From assembly GCA_025200525.1 (NCBI GenBank), contig CM045761.1, positions 202,856,321 to 202,920,320 on the forward strand: a stretch of DNA of 64,000 nt, written 5' to 3'. How positions within the stretch are numbered: the stretch's first letter is position 1; every line of letters begins with the position of its first letter. The DNA is from Camellia lanceoleosa. Its lineage: Eukaryota > Streptophyta > Magnoliopsida > Ericales > Theaceae. The notes below the pieces were generated by a model that saw nothing but the letters and a program-made list of their open reading frames with translations, searched no databases and was not told the DNA's origin. Below, one piece after another: positions 31,590 through 43,100 of the stretch. The translations under genes were made by a program, and so were the position numbers.

Positions 31590-34188
31590 TCATGTTCCCC
31601 GCCAACATTGGCCGACGTTCTCTTTTAACCAGTTAACAATGTAGTCCTGGGGGAGGGACATGATAAGGTCGTGATAATCGAGTGAATACATTATGCCGTA
31701 AGCAAATGAGAACAACTTACTACCGGGCTCTAATCTAGGCGTGCTCATTAGCCTTGTAAGACAGTCTTTAATAGTGTTCTCACCCTTCTCTGTGACAACA
31801 TATTACGTAATTTTCAGTTCCCGACTTTGTTTGCTGATAGCCTCCACAAGGTTGTCCATGCTACTAGCGACAATCTTGGCGTTAGCTACTTGCGATGTTT
31901 TGCATTGGGCGTCCGTCAACAATGCGTGGAAGAGCATCGTCGAACAAGGAACTATCCACCACGCGTTCTTCCCAATAGTATCATAGCTTTGGCTGTGATG
32001 GGGTCCGAGCATTGAAATGTCCCATGCCGTTGTCTTTGGTTACAATGGTCGCGGTAGCATCTGTTGGAAAAATAGTGTAATATAGGCTTATTTTGGGCCA
32101 TCTTTGAACCCAAAATGGAGTGGGCCTCAAACGTCTTTTGGGGTGGGTCCAAAAAGGTAACGTGTTCCTTGCCGCATGACAAGTCACACGGTGAAAACAG
32201 TTCGTCAAAACCATTTATGAGTGAATGGAAAGTTGACGTCGTTTTCGGGTTCGTGGATTGGGAAATTTAAAGAAATAAATGTGAGTTTTTTTAAATGGGT
32301 TGTCCCACATTGAAACTTTAAGAGAGTTTGTTTATGTATATAAGCTCTAGACTACAATACTTGGGTTGGGCCCTAGGGGGCACCCCAAGTTTGTAGAATG
32401 GAGGAATTAAGGACAAAGTGAACCTTAGCCCAAACCACCTGCCAGCAGCCATGTGAGCCAAGCAAGTGCGAAGTGCGGTTGTGGTTATGGGTTAGTTCTT
32501 GTATTAATTATTTGGACAAAATTCATTTGAATTTTTTCAAAAAAAATTATTGCGAGAATTTAATTTAAATTCAAATTCAAATTTTTGTCTATAATTTTGT
32601 ACCTCTTTTCTGAACCAAATTCCATATGATTAAGCGATCCATCTGAGTTTCAAATTTGTTTGAACCCGAACAGATTCAAATCTATCAACTACATCTGTTC
32701 ATAACAGCTGCATATCTGTTAGGCAGGTTGAACAGATTCAAACTAAGATTAATCGGTTTCAATCTGTTATATTTTGGACAAATTCATTTCAAAACTATCA
32801 GCGATTCTGAGTTCAAATCGGGTTTTCAAAGCGCCTTGCGATTAATCTGTTGAAACGATGCGAGATCATTTGATTTTCAAACAGCACCTGTTCAATTCAA
32901 AATCACCTGTTCACTTCAAATTAACACCTATTCGAGTCAGATTTTTTGCCTATAAATCTGACCATGTTCCAGGTCTTGGAATCAAAGCGATGCGCAAATT
33001 ACATTTTGCTATCATATTTGCTTCTTTGCATTATATTCTTTATTCTAGTTTTAGAATAAAATAGATAAGTATAGAACACAAGGTTTTGTTATGGGACAAA
33101 TTTGTTGGAATGCTACTACAAATTTGTGAAGATCATTGTATCTAAGAGATAGACATCACTCAGCGTAAGCACCATAGCGAGGCGAATACATTTAAGGGCG
33201 AGTGTCACACACTTCGACTTGGTCTTTTATTTTTCATTTGGTTCGACAAAATAAATTACGTAAGTTTTATTTTATTTTGTTTGATTTAGTTTCATTTATT
33301 TTATTTACACAAAAGGTGTTCCAACTTGACATCATCATCGCATGATTCGGTTGGAGTCCATACATGTTTACCGTCATGTGCTTGAGTGCACCATTCCATG
33401 AGCTCCAAGTGCTCTAAAGGCTTCGTCTTGAACTTAGTACATTGGTTGTTCATTTGAGACAAAGAATAGACACATTTATATTGTATAATGTTTTACTCAA
33501 AAAATAATCAGTTCCAATAATTATTCAGAGACAATAATTGAAAGCATGCAAATAAGTGTAAATGCATGCAAAGTTATGCGGTGCACAAGAAATAATTTTA
33601 ACAATGTACCAATTAGTAATGAAAACATTAAAACTAATAATTGTAAACATGACGCAATTATCTTGGACGATAACTTCAATATATTCAGCAATTGCCTTGA
33701 TTTTAGAAATTAGTGCCGTAAGCAAAATATTGCATTAAATCATAAAATAGTATAGGATTACGGGAAGAAAAAAAATTTATCGCACGATGTACCGCTTGCA
33801 ATTTTGCCCACCAATGGTCAGGAGCTGTGAACAAACCCGTCTCTTGGTTATACCCAAGTCCTGTCAACCCTTGCCTGGCCTTCTCCAGCTTCTTCCATGC
33901 AACCCAATCTTTCTTCAAGTTGTCATACTTGTTTTTCATTTGTTTGGCCGAATGCAGAAGGCTAGTTTTGTCCAAGAACTTGTTCGCAACGTTCTTATAC
34001 CCACTCATTGACAATCCGCATGGTTGTTGATTACCCGCGTCCATTTTAGCTATAACGAGTTGTAGAAATAGCTTTATATTGTCACTGTCGAACTGACATT
34101 TGTGGACTGCTTGTTGTTGGGTTAACGTAATTGCTTTACCTCGGTTCTTGGAAAGTGCGAGGGTGTATGCGGTTCGTTGCCATGGCAA
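31590..34188 (-). pseudogene. Myb/SANT-like protein (PIF/Harbinger ORF1 type), disrupted
   Basis: The minus strand encodes a Myb_DNA-bind_3-like domain. Its blocks are FLQLVIAKMDAGNQQP, GYKNVANKFLDKTSLLHSAKQ, MKNKYDNLKKDWVAWKKL, GLTGLGYNQETGLFTAPDHWWA. FKTKPLEHLELMEWC and HVWTPTE follow at 33345-33440. After an LTR insertion (32061-33326) come TSQVANAKIVASSMDNLVEAISK and FSFAYGIMYSLDYHDLIMSLP. The order is typical of L10-interacting-MYB/Harbinger ORF1-type proteins, which help the transposase enter the nucleus and bind DNA. A TAA stands in frame near 31805, and the CDS would end at 31590. Same strand and upstream position relative to the transposase fit one PIF element. Confidence 0.82.
32061..33326 (+). 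mobile_element. LTR-like insertion in the Myb-type gene
   Basis: This block of about 1.27 kb starts TGTTGGAAAAATAG and ends GGTGTTCCAACT, so the tips are imperfect inverted repeats (TGTTGGAA / TTCCAACT). It interrupts the coding frame between DDDV and DATATIV. It has an LTR-like promoter stretch (CCCACATTGAAAC, then TATATAAGCTC near 32337-32347). There is no pol inside and no clean 5-bp duplication, so a solo LTR is likely but unproven. It is unrelated to family A. Confidence 0.65.
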
Positions 34189-34388
34189 GTGCGATTGGTG
34201 TAGCTGGAGTTATGAGAAATGCAATCATGCTTGTACAGTTAATGATGTATCAGTTTAACAAAATTAGAGTATATATTTTTCATGTCCATATTCGAAACCC
34301 CAGTCCATAGACAATTAAATAAGTTCTACATATACTAGTACAAAACCCCAACAGAAGAAGTTAGTTTTTATAACACTTTGCAGAAATA

Positions 34389-34900
34389 TTATGTCATACA
34401 GAACGAACACAATACTAAGAACAACAACATAGGTGATACAAAACTAAACGTACATGTCACAACATCCATGACAATGGATTGCATATGAAACAACAACACA
34501 AAAACAACGACGAACAAAACACCGATCACAGTCCTAAGCATACGTAGGCTCTGATCTATGCGAACAACGTCCGCATGTAACCCCGTACCAACAACATTAG
34601 GTGGGTGGTCAGTAGCAAATATTTCGCTATGAAACTCATCACACCAACCAACCCACGCAACCCATCGCTATCGTACAAAAGTGAAATACATAGTTAGACT
34701 ACATGATATGCGCCATAACGACAAATGAACAAGCACATGATTAACTGCATAAAAGAGAAGCAACATAAATGCACTGTACAACTAGGGCAAACGTAGTACG
34801 CACACCTTGGGTTTTTAGCAAATCTGGAAATCTTGACAACGCAATGTCCAAAGCCACATGCACACATTCTCGGTGACCATGACGAAGTGGCAGTTGACAT
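34389..34900 (-). CDS. small GRF zinc-finger protein with C-terminal membrane segment (fragmentary)
   Basis: Exon 1 starts at ATG 34900 (MSTATSSWSPRMCACGFGH) and gives a GRF-type finger: CxCG spacing, then KNPRCAYYVCPSC. Exon 2 (34389-34667, after an AG at 34668-34669) reads RWVAWVGWCDEFHSEIF, a polar linker, LRMLRTVIGVLFVVVFVLLFH (a likely membrane helix) and a stop at 34389. The donor of exon 1, near 34790, could not be placed in phase. Small plant proteins with one zf-GRF and a C-terminal helix are common, and many are repeat-associated. Whether this one is expressed is unknown. Confidence 0.55.
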
Positions 34901-36562
34901 GGAGGACGCTATCTCTATAATCTTTTTTTTTTTTGTTGCTAACTAGTCAATTTGTTTTCAGCTACAAAATAGAATCTACAGTTGGGTCGACGATATTTTG
35001 TCAATGGTTCGATTATTTTCATTTATTTGTGACATGCACGTTCGTTAGTTACATTAGATTTGTGTTTCTTGGGTATTAGTTGACAACCTTTGTACTGTGA
35101 ATAGTATGGGTAATTCTGTACTAATTCTATCCCACTATGTGAATATAAATATTTTTGTAGAAACAAGTCTTTCATTGTGTAAATTTTTATCCAAAGAATT
35201 CATGTCATATAGTATTAGAGTCAACTAGCACGTTGAGTATGAGATTGAATAAGCTTCTCATCTAACATAGAATTATAAACATAAATACACGCACTCAATA
35301 TTCACTATTTTGTTTTAAAGTGTGGACAAAGTAAACACTTGAAAATCCACACCTTTTGACCTACGAGATAATGTATGATAATTAGGGATTAAAATTATTT
35401 ACCATGAATCTCTGGACAATGGTCTTACTATAGTAAGTCAATGAATTAGGTTCAAAGGTAAAACCAAAAGATATCATTTTAGATTGTGTAGTTTAAAATA
35501 TCATAATATTTTTAAAACTATTTCACTTTAATTTGAAACTCAAACTATTAAACTATGTATTATGTTGATGTGTCTTATTCTGATTTTATTTTTATTTTTG
35601 ATTCAGAAAAAAAAAATGATCCTTCTTATCACATAATTACAGTGACATTGCAAGTACAACACTATTGCATGAGATCAACATTCATCTAAGTCAACAGATC
35701 ATGCTAAGACCTTGATTTTCTCCCCTTTTGTCCTGTTAGTCAAATATGCATTTTTTGAGCATATGTTGCCTACCAAATCTAGCAATGATCAGAAGGGCAA
35801 ACATGTGAAGCAGTTAAGCAAAAGAGACTTTTAACATGTTGTGGTCTATTTACATATACTCATTTGGAATGAAAAATTATATCACATAATTTGTAATTGT
35901 AAAATTATCAGCATTATAATATTCTGTATAATTTTTCTATATAAAAGTTTTGTATGTTTAACTTTTTCCTTTTGCCACATATCCTGATGAGGTTTCTACC
36001 TTTTTCGTTTTCAACTTTGCCACACTAAACTTGTGTTTGAATCAACCATTTCAGTAAAGATTTCTGGAGGGAAAAGGAAAAGAATAGAAAAGTTAATGAA
36101 CAGATTGGTAGATCCTACATTAACATCCATCCATCCATCCATCCTTCCAAACAAATCTTCAATATCCTAGATTAACAAGTAATTCAAATAAAAGCAACCA
36201 ATATAAAAACAAAGCTTTTATATTTTTTTCCCTAGCAAGTGCAATAATTGTTGAAAGTTCAAATGAAGGTTGATCATACAAAACAGAACCTGTTAGAAAA
36301 TTAGAACAGAATTGAAAGCATATAATGTAGCACAGAGACCAAGAAATCCAAACAATTAACTGTTAGAGTTTCCTTTTCAGAAACGCGAAACTACTAAAAA
36401 GGTTGTTGTTGAATCTTATTCGTACCCACAAAAGTTTCAGATCTGGGTTTTGAAGAACAAGAAAGGTTTGGTGAAAACTAGAAAATTTATGCAAATCTGA
36501 AAATCTAGTTTCTTAATCCAAACGTTATACAACAACATCAGTTTACAACTGTTATACAAAAG
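34901..36562. other. AT-rich non-coding interval
   Basis: I see no coding exon here. There is a CATCCATC run at 36126-36143. The stretch at 36230-36560 could be intron or transcribed leader next to the possible exon at 36649-36835. Confidence 0.5.
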
Positions 36563-36648
36563 CTAATCCCTTATTTTTACTCCAATTTTCCATGAAAATG
36601 GTTCTAGAAATAAAAGTAACCAGACAACAACGGAGGGGTTTCGCGCCT

Positions 36649-36835
36649 TACCTGATGCTACAAATCTAGCAACCACGAGGATGTGGAGGACGAGTCTAGA
36701 CGCAGCGTCAACGATTGACGGTTTCGTCATGAGTTGTGGGAAGGAGTTGTAAAGGAGAGCAGCAGCAGCAAGAATGAGGAATTGGTAGCAGAGGAGACGA
36801 GGTGAAAATGAGCAAGTGTTTTGCCCTAGGACCAA
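36649..36835 (-). other. possible orphan first exon on minus strand
   Basis: A patch more GC-rich than its surroundings has an ATG at 36835 (MVLGQNTCSFSPRLLCYQF, then VDAASRLVLHILVVARF) and a good splice donor (CAG|GTAAGG opposite 36644-36652). I find no matching downstream exon to the left. It could be the first exon of a short or non-coding transcript, or a captured gene fragment. The peptide matches no family I recognise. Confidence 0.3.
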
Positions 36836-37374
36836 ATTGTTAACATGGAAGGTAGTTATGTAATTTCACAGGTTGGCATTTTTAGCACTTCCCAAATGGT
36901 TTTCTTGCGTTTCTGGCTGCCCAGTTGTATTTTGTGTTGTTGCAAAACGCAGCTTTTACTCTCATCCCACATGGCTTTTATGTCACTTCAATGACTATGT
37001 TTCTGTGAATAGACATTAGAAATTGAATTAATAATTTAATAAAATATATAATTATATTTGGTTAAGAAAATTGGGGTTCAACTACATAGTATCCTCTCAT
37101 GTGGGAGTGTATTAAATCTCAATAAGGGTTAAATTAAAAAGAGGTTTAAATTAATTAATTAAATTAATAAAATTTTATCAATGCTTCAAATAATAACACG
37201 AGTTAAATAATAACGCAATCCCTATGATGATACTAACTACCCCCACTAAATTCAGACTCTAAATTGAAAATCTTCAAAGGAATTCAAAGATTTCCATGCA
37301 TCACAAATAAGTTTATAGGCCACAATTTACACATCATGCACAGATACCATCATCATCAACCCATATGTTCTATA

Positions 37375-38148
37375 GGCTTTGTTTGGAAAACGGTACAATA
37401 GGCTATTGTTGCCTCTTTTTTGAAAATAGCCAAAAAGCCTCTGGTTGCTGAGGTTGTGTACAACTGAGTTGTACTATAAGATGAAATTACCATTTTACCC
37501 TTTGAATGTTTGAACTTGTCAGAACTCTTGAACTAAATTGTCATAACTCTCCGACCCATCTTCCATCATCTCTCACATCTCTCACTTACCGACTGAAGAA
37601 AGAAGACTCTCTATCATGGATCTCTTTTGGAGCTCTCCTACCAAACCACATAATCGGCAAAGAACTTCGACGGTGAAAGATTGTTGAATTATTAAAATTT
37701 TGTAATTTTTATAATGGGTAAAATTTAAAATAATGTCAAAAGGTATGTTAACACGCCACGTAGTATGCCAATTGTTTATAAGTTATAAATTTTGTTTTTT
37801 TTATTGCTATTTTAAAATTTATTTATAATTCACAAATTAGCGGTTTCAAATTTTGTGCGAATTGCCTCATTTTAGTCGTTACAAGTTGCGTCTAAATTTT
37901 GTTCAAAATAATAAAAAATAAAAAGTTGCGTCCAAATTCACCCACTCACGTCGGCGCACAAACATTCATTTTCTTGTTGGACATATGTAGGGCAATTTGA
38001 TAATTTCATATAAAAATATCGGTTCAAACACTTTTTTAATACAACCATTTAAAAAATTCAACCCATCTTCCCAAATACACGAACTAAAACAGTATTAAAA
38101 TCGTCAAATAATTAAAAGCCTAAAAATAACCATTTCCCAAACAAGGTC
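37375..38148. mobile_element. MITE-like element, 774 bp
   Basis: The ends are GGCTTTGTTTGGAAAA and TTTCCCAAACAAGGTC (imperfect inverted repeats), flanked by ATA (37372-37374 and 38149-38151). A 3-bp AT-rich duplication suggests PIF/Harbinger, though ATA is not the usual TTA/TAA. The interior is non-coding. Confidence 0.6.
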
Positions 38149-38215
38149 ATAATTGGCTATAATAATGAAGCCCATTTTGTGCAATGAGAGCACCATCAAT
38201 TATCCTATGCCCTAA

Positions 38216-38679
38216 GGTCCCGTTTGTTTTGGGGTGTAGAGGGTGTGATGGGATTAGGATGGAGGTAGGGCCCATTTAGTGTTGTGTTTGTTTGTAGAGT
38301 TGGGGAAAGGATTAGGATGAAGCGGGGCCCAGTTAGTGTTGTGTTTGTTTGTAGTGTTGGGGAAGGGTTTAGAATAGAGAAGGGATTAAGATAAAGGTTG
38401 GAAGAAGGATTAGGATGGAGGAGGTGGAGGTGGAGGTGGTATTAAAAATAGTGAGGAACTAGAAATATTTTTATTTTTTACATGTTGGGCTTTTTTTTTT
38501 TTTGTGAACATTAATGTTTAATTTTTTGTATTTTTTTATTTGCTTTATTATTTTACATAAAAATAATTTAACAATTCCTACACTACAACTATCATTAAAA
38601 CAAACAAAATTTTACTTAATTTCATCACTATCAATCCTCACTATGAATCTTCTATTCTACCTCTGAAACAAGCGGGACC
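38216..38679. mobile_element. Tourist-like (PIF/Harbinger) MITE, 464 bp
   Basis: The terminal inverted repeats are GGTCCCGTTTGTTT and AAACAAGCGGGACC, flanked by the duplication TAA (38213-38215 and 38680-38682). TAA is the preferred Harbinger target. The left part has two near-identical GTTGTGTTTGTTTGTAG words about 60 bp apart. No ORF is present. It could be mobilised by a PIF transposase like the decayed one at 25833-29763, but the termini of that element were not found, so kinship is not shown. Confidence 0.82.
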
Positions 38680-40181
38680 TAAGAACTTAAACAAATTATG
38701 AATGACCAATATATACTAACTCTATAATTTAAAACTTGTATCACTTTTAATTGTAATAGATTTAATCATAAATTTTAAATTTAGATTCCAAATAAGAATA
38801 ATTGAAAACGTTGTTGCTCCATTTAGAAAGCAAAATCGTCATACAACTTATTTTGTATTAATTAACTTATATAGTATTTGAAATATAATGATTTTTTTTA
38901 ATAAATAATGTTTAAATTTTGTTGGATTTGATTTTCGAATCTATTTTCAAAAAAATTTCTAAGAAATTAAAAATTAAATTAGTAAACAAAATTAAAAATG
39001 CATCATTTCTATATAATTTTATCTTTTGAAAAAGATGAAATATATATATATATATATATATTTTTGTCATTTATTTTCATTAAATTAATTTTATTTTTTC
39101 AACAGTCAAATATGACAATTTTAATGTCATTAGTAAACTAATTCATTAAATTAAAAAATCTAAAACTAAAAACATTTTATATATTAAACATATTGATCTC
39201 ATTATTAGACCAATCCATTAAATTAAAAAATCCAAAACTAAAAATATTTTATATATTAAACATATCGTTTATACATTAAAAAGTCCAATAATCATTCATT
39301 TCATGATAGCCATCCAAAAATATCTATTAACAACAAATAAAACCATTTATTACATGATAACAATCCAAAAATATCAACAAAAACAACCACCTATTATATG
39401 ATCATTATCCAAACACATACTACTAAAAATTAATTTGATAAAAAAATAAAAATATAAAAGATTTATCATTTTTATATAATTTTATATTTGATGAGTAGAA
39501 ATAATTTTTAATTTTTTTTTAACTAATTTATATTTTATCAAATTAATAATTTTGCTCTTGAAAGGAAACAACAATGTCTTCAATTATTCTTATTTAAAAC
39601 AAGATTCAAAATTCAAAATTAAATATATCACAATTAAAAAAAAATCAAAAACTAAAGTGACACAACTCCTAAACTACAAAGACCGTTAGTTAATTCGTCC
39701 GATTATGAATATGGGAAAGACATTCATGTTCAAGTTGGTCATTTGGTCAAATGCAGATCAATGACGCTTTTTCTTTCCAAACTCAAAATCATTAAAATGA
39801 AAGAATCACTCAAATATAATTGGTCTCCTTTAGCAATGTGTGGTCTGAAGACCAAACAATCCCAATCCTTAATTTCCCTCTATACAAAGGTACAGGCACC
39901 ACATGCTCATAGTTGAATACAATATTCAAGGTCGTCCATGCACAAGTCAATGTACCATGCCTAAATGGCATATGAGCCTCAACTACATCCCGAAACATTA
40001 TGAAAACCCTCAATAGCGAATGAGAATATTTCATATGAGGGTAAAAGGTATTCCCAGTGATAAGCTTGTGAAGGGGAAAAAATACTCTGCAGTTAAAGTG
40101 AAGAAGTGAGTATGCAAACATGATAAAGAAATTACAAGGACAACAAGGGTTTAGAACTCACATCAAGTATATGATCTGACT
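38680..40181. other. AT-rich interval and probable EIPR1 3' flank
   Basis: From 38680 to 39790 the DNA is very AT-rich with a (TA)n run at 39043-39062 and no gene. It includes the twofold-repeated word AAACATATTGATCTC/AAACATATCG near 39185 and 39258. 39800-40181 adjoins the EIPR1-like stop codon and may be its 3' UTR. A 103-aa minus ORF there (39810-40121) has no recognised motif. Confidence 0.5.
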
Positions 40182-43100
40182 TCATTTTTTGGAAAGATGG
40201 GGCTTTATTGATTCCACGACCACCTGTTTTTACAGAGCAAGCATTTTCAAAAATAAAAATGATTTATACACAAGTAAATAAAATCAAACTTTAAACTCTA
40301 AGCAGTACTGAAAAAACATGAAGAGGCTAGCATTTAGTTCACAATAGTTCCTAATTCTTCTTCATGTTCCTAGTTTTGATTGGGTTGGATAAGTTCCAAG
40401 TTATATACATGTTTTGTAACTATATTCCAAAGATAAATCACCATAATGTTTTTGTCTGTTGTCTATATGATGACCAAGACAGAATAGTCAACCAATCAGG
40501 AAACTCGGTCTCCTTTATATGACTATCCAATTTAACAAGGAAAATAAAACAATAAAGACCATACAAATTATGCTATCTCAGATAAAAATTAAGAGTATCG
40601 TGTGGCGTATAATCTGGAAACTATTTCCACTCAAACTAGAGCTTAGATGACAAATCACATATACTGGATGAACTAACAGTTACTTTTGCTTCCTTGCAAA
40701 AGATAGCATAAACTCTGAACATCCAAGGTACTCTGTTACTGTGAAAGCAACCCACATTGAAGCATGTCACAGTATACTAAAATTATCAGGTTGTGTAGCA
40801 TCAATCAGACAATTACCAATTTATATCGGCCTTCACACAGCCTTAGGCACATAAAGTAAGAACAATAATTTTCTTTCCTTCTGTGGATGACAAAGAACAA
40901 TAACCAAAAGCTAGAATTTTAAATCCTGTCCCATGTTTCTAATCCATTATACAATAAAATTGCACTTACCCTCCCATCATAGGATAATGATGCAAAAATC
41001 CATGGCTCTCGGGAACTCCAAGCAAGGCCTGCAATTTTGGTAAAACTAGTCAGGCTAAATTCAGACATTAAGCTTTATACACATGTAGAGAAGAAGAATA
41101 ATGAACGTTGCAGCAATCACCATAGACACTGTCTTCGTAGTCACTGTCTGAATTGAGCAATGGATCTACCGATCTTGTATGTGACTCCATCAAGCTGCCA
41201 AAATCATAGAATTAAACAAGACCATCAGAAGAAATCAACAAAGGAAAACTACATGATGAAGTCCTAGCCTTTGAAAATAGGAAAGTAACCTTTCAGATGA
41301 TAAATCATCACTGCTAGGAGGAGAAGCCATCCACAAATTGACAGCTGAGTCTGTTCCAGCACTCTGCAAAAGTGTTGCTTCTGTCAGTGAAATATCATTG
41401 GATAGGAAGAAGAAGAAGAAAAAAAAAAGCATGGCCATTTCAATGGTAAAAAACATACATCCTGTCAAATACTTGCCCAACAAAGACAGGATACCATGAA
41501 TTCAAAGATATCATTTCAAAATAGTTGTAAGGGTCTCAACAAATCTACCTCGTTAGATGGGCCAAATAGAGACCAAATAATAATTATTATAAGAGAATCC
41601 AATGTTATGGGCTTCTTTCACCATAATGTCCATAACTATTAGTATGTTCCTATTTTGGCAAGAAAATGAATGCAAATGTATAAGCATGTGCATGCATTTG
41701 AGAGAGAGAGAGAGAGAACCAGAACTAGGCCATCATACTGGATTACATCTAACAGCCCACGTCCTGCAACAATCATGGAAATGGTCAGTCAGACTCCTGT
41801 CAAGCTATGAGATATTGTTTTATGCTAGTGACCTAGCAATTTACATTTTGAAAAATTTCCCAAATGGTGAAATAGCTTTCCAAAGTGGCCCCTAATTTTT
41901 TCATATTTTTTCCTTCAAACTGTCCTTAAGAAGTATATTAAACAAAAAACCAAGAAAGAGAGTGGTTTTGGAAAGAATGTGGAAACATAGCCATAATGCT
42001 CTTAGAAATGTGTTTCTACATGATTAACTTGAATAAGAATACACTATTTTATCGGATGTCTAATTGTTGAAAGAAAATTACTTTTGCATTCAGAACCACC
42101 TTAAGTTCCAATAGTGTAATGTAATCTATACAAGCCCACCGTATCACCCTATCGTACCACATTCCCATTCCTGCTCCTCATGTAGAAATGATCCATGTTC
42201 TAGATAACATAGGTTCATATGAATAATATACCAACTAAAGACACAAAACTTCGATGAATGTGAATAACACATAAACAACACCCATAAGTACATTAATCAT
42301 AGCACATAAGCATGAAACATATACATGAGAGTTGGCAGACAGCATTCAGTGTACAATATACCAGTGTGCATGTCCAGGGAGCTCAAGGATAGGAACCTTC
42401 AGCATTCTAAGATCCCATATATGTATCCCAGATTCATCCTCAGCAGTTACCTGTAGTATTGGCAACAATATTGTTATGCATGTTAATTTAACACAATTGG
42501 ATAATCAAAGAAAATTATTCCAAAAAAAAAAAAAAAATCTAGAGATTTTGGAGGATAGTCAATTATAAATAAAAAGATAGAATCTCATTCCTTTGTGGCA
42601 TGGTGAGAATGTAAAGGGCACCGGGATGCCCACTGCAAAGAATTATTTTGTATTCACATTGTAGTAAATATACTTCACTTCCCTTTCCTTCTTTGATTCT
42701 CTCTATTCAAAAGTGTTTAAATATATCTACATGTTGCTTACAAGGACCGTAATTTCAAACTGATCTGCAAATCATTATCGCATTACAATTCATTCAATCC
42801 AAACGATATATTTATGTGCTTAGACACTATAGAAAATACGGAAGGATTTTATTTCAATGAATATCCAAGGCATTATAAATACACAAGAGTAACAATATAT
42901 AAAATAAAAACGACCTACCAAATTAATGGATAAATAAGGAGACATTTACAAGGAATCCAAATGAAAGAGTTGACTGGTAATTATGAGCCTAACAATGGAT
43001 ATGAGAAATGAAATAATACCCTTTTTTCAAGAAAATAATAATAATAATGAAAAGTGTAAATGTTCGTGCTGGTTGGTTCTGTACTGAAAATGGTCCTCTT

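Noticed and set aside
41235..41483. 82-aa ORF around EIPR1 exon 10
   Set aside because: Only 41290-41363 is the exon; the rest is read-through into intron sequence.
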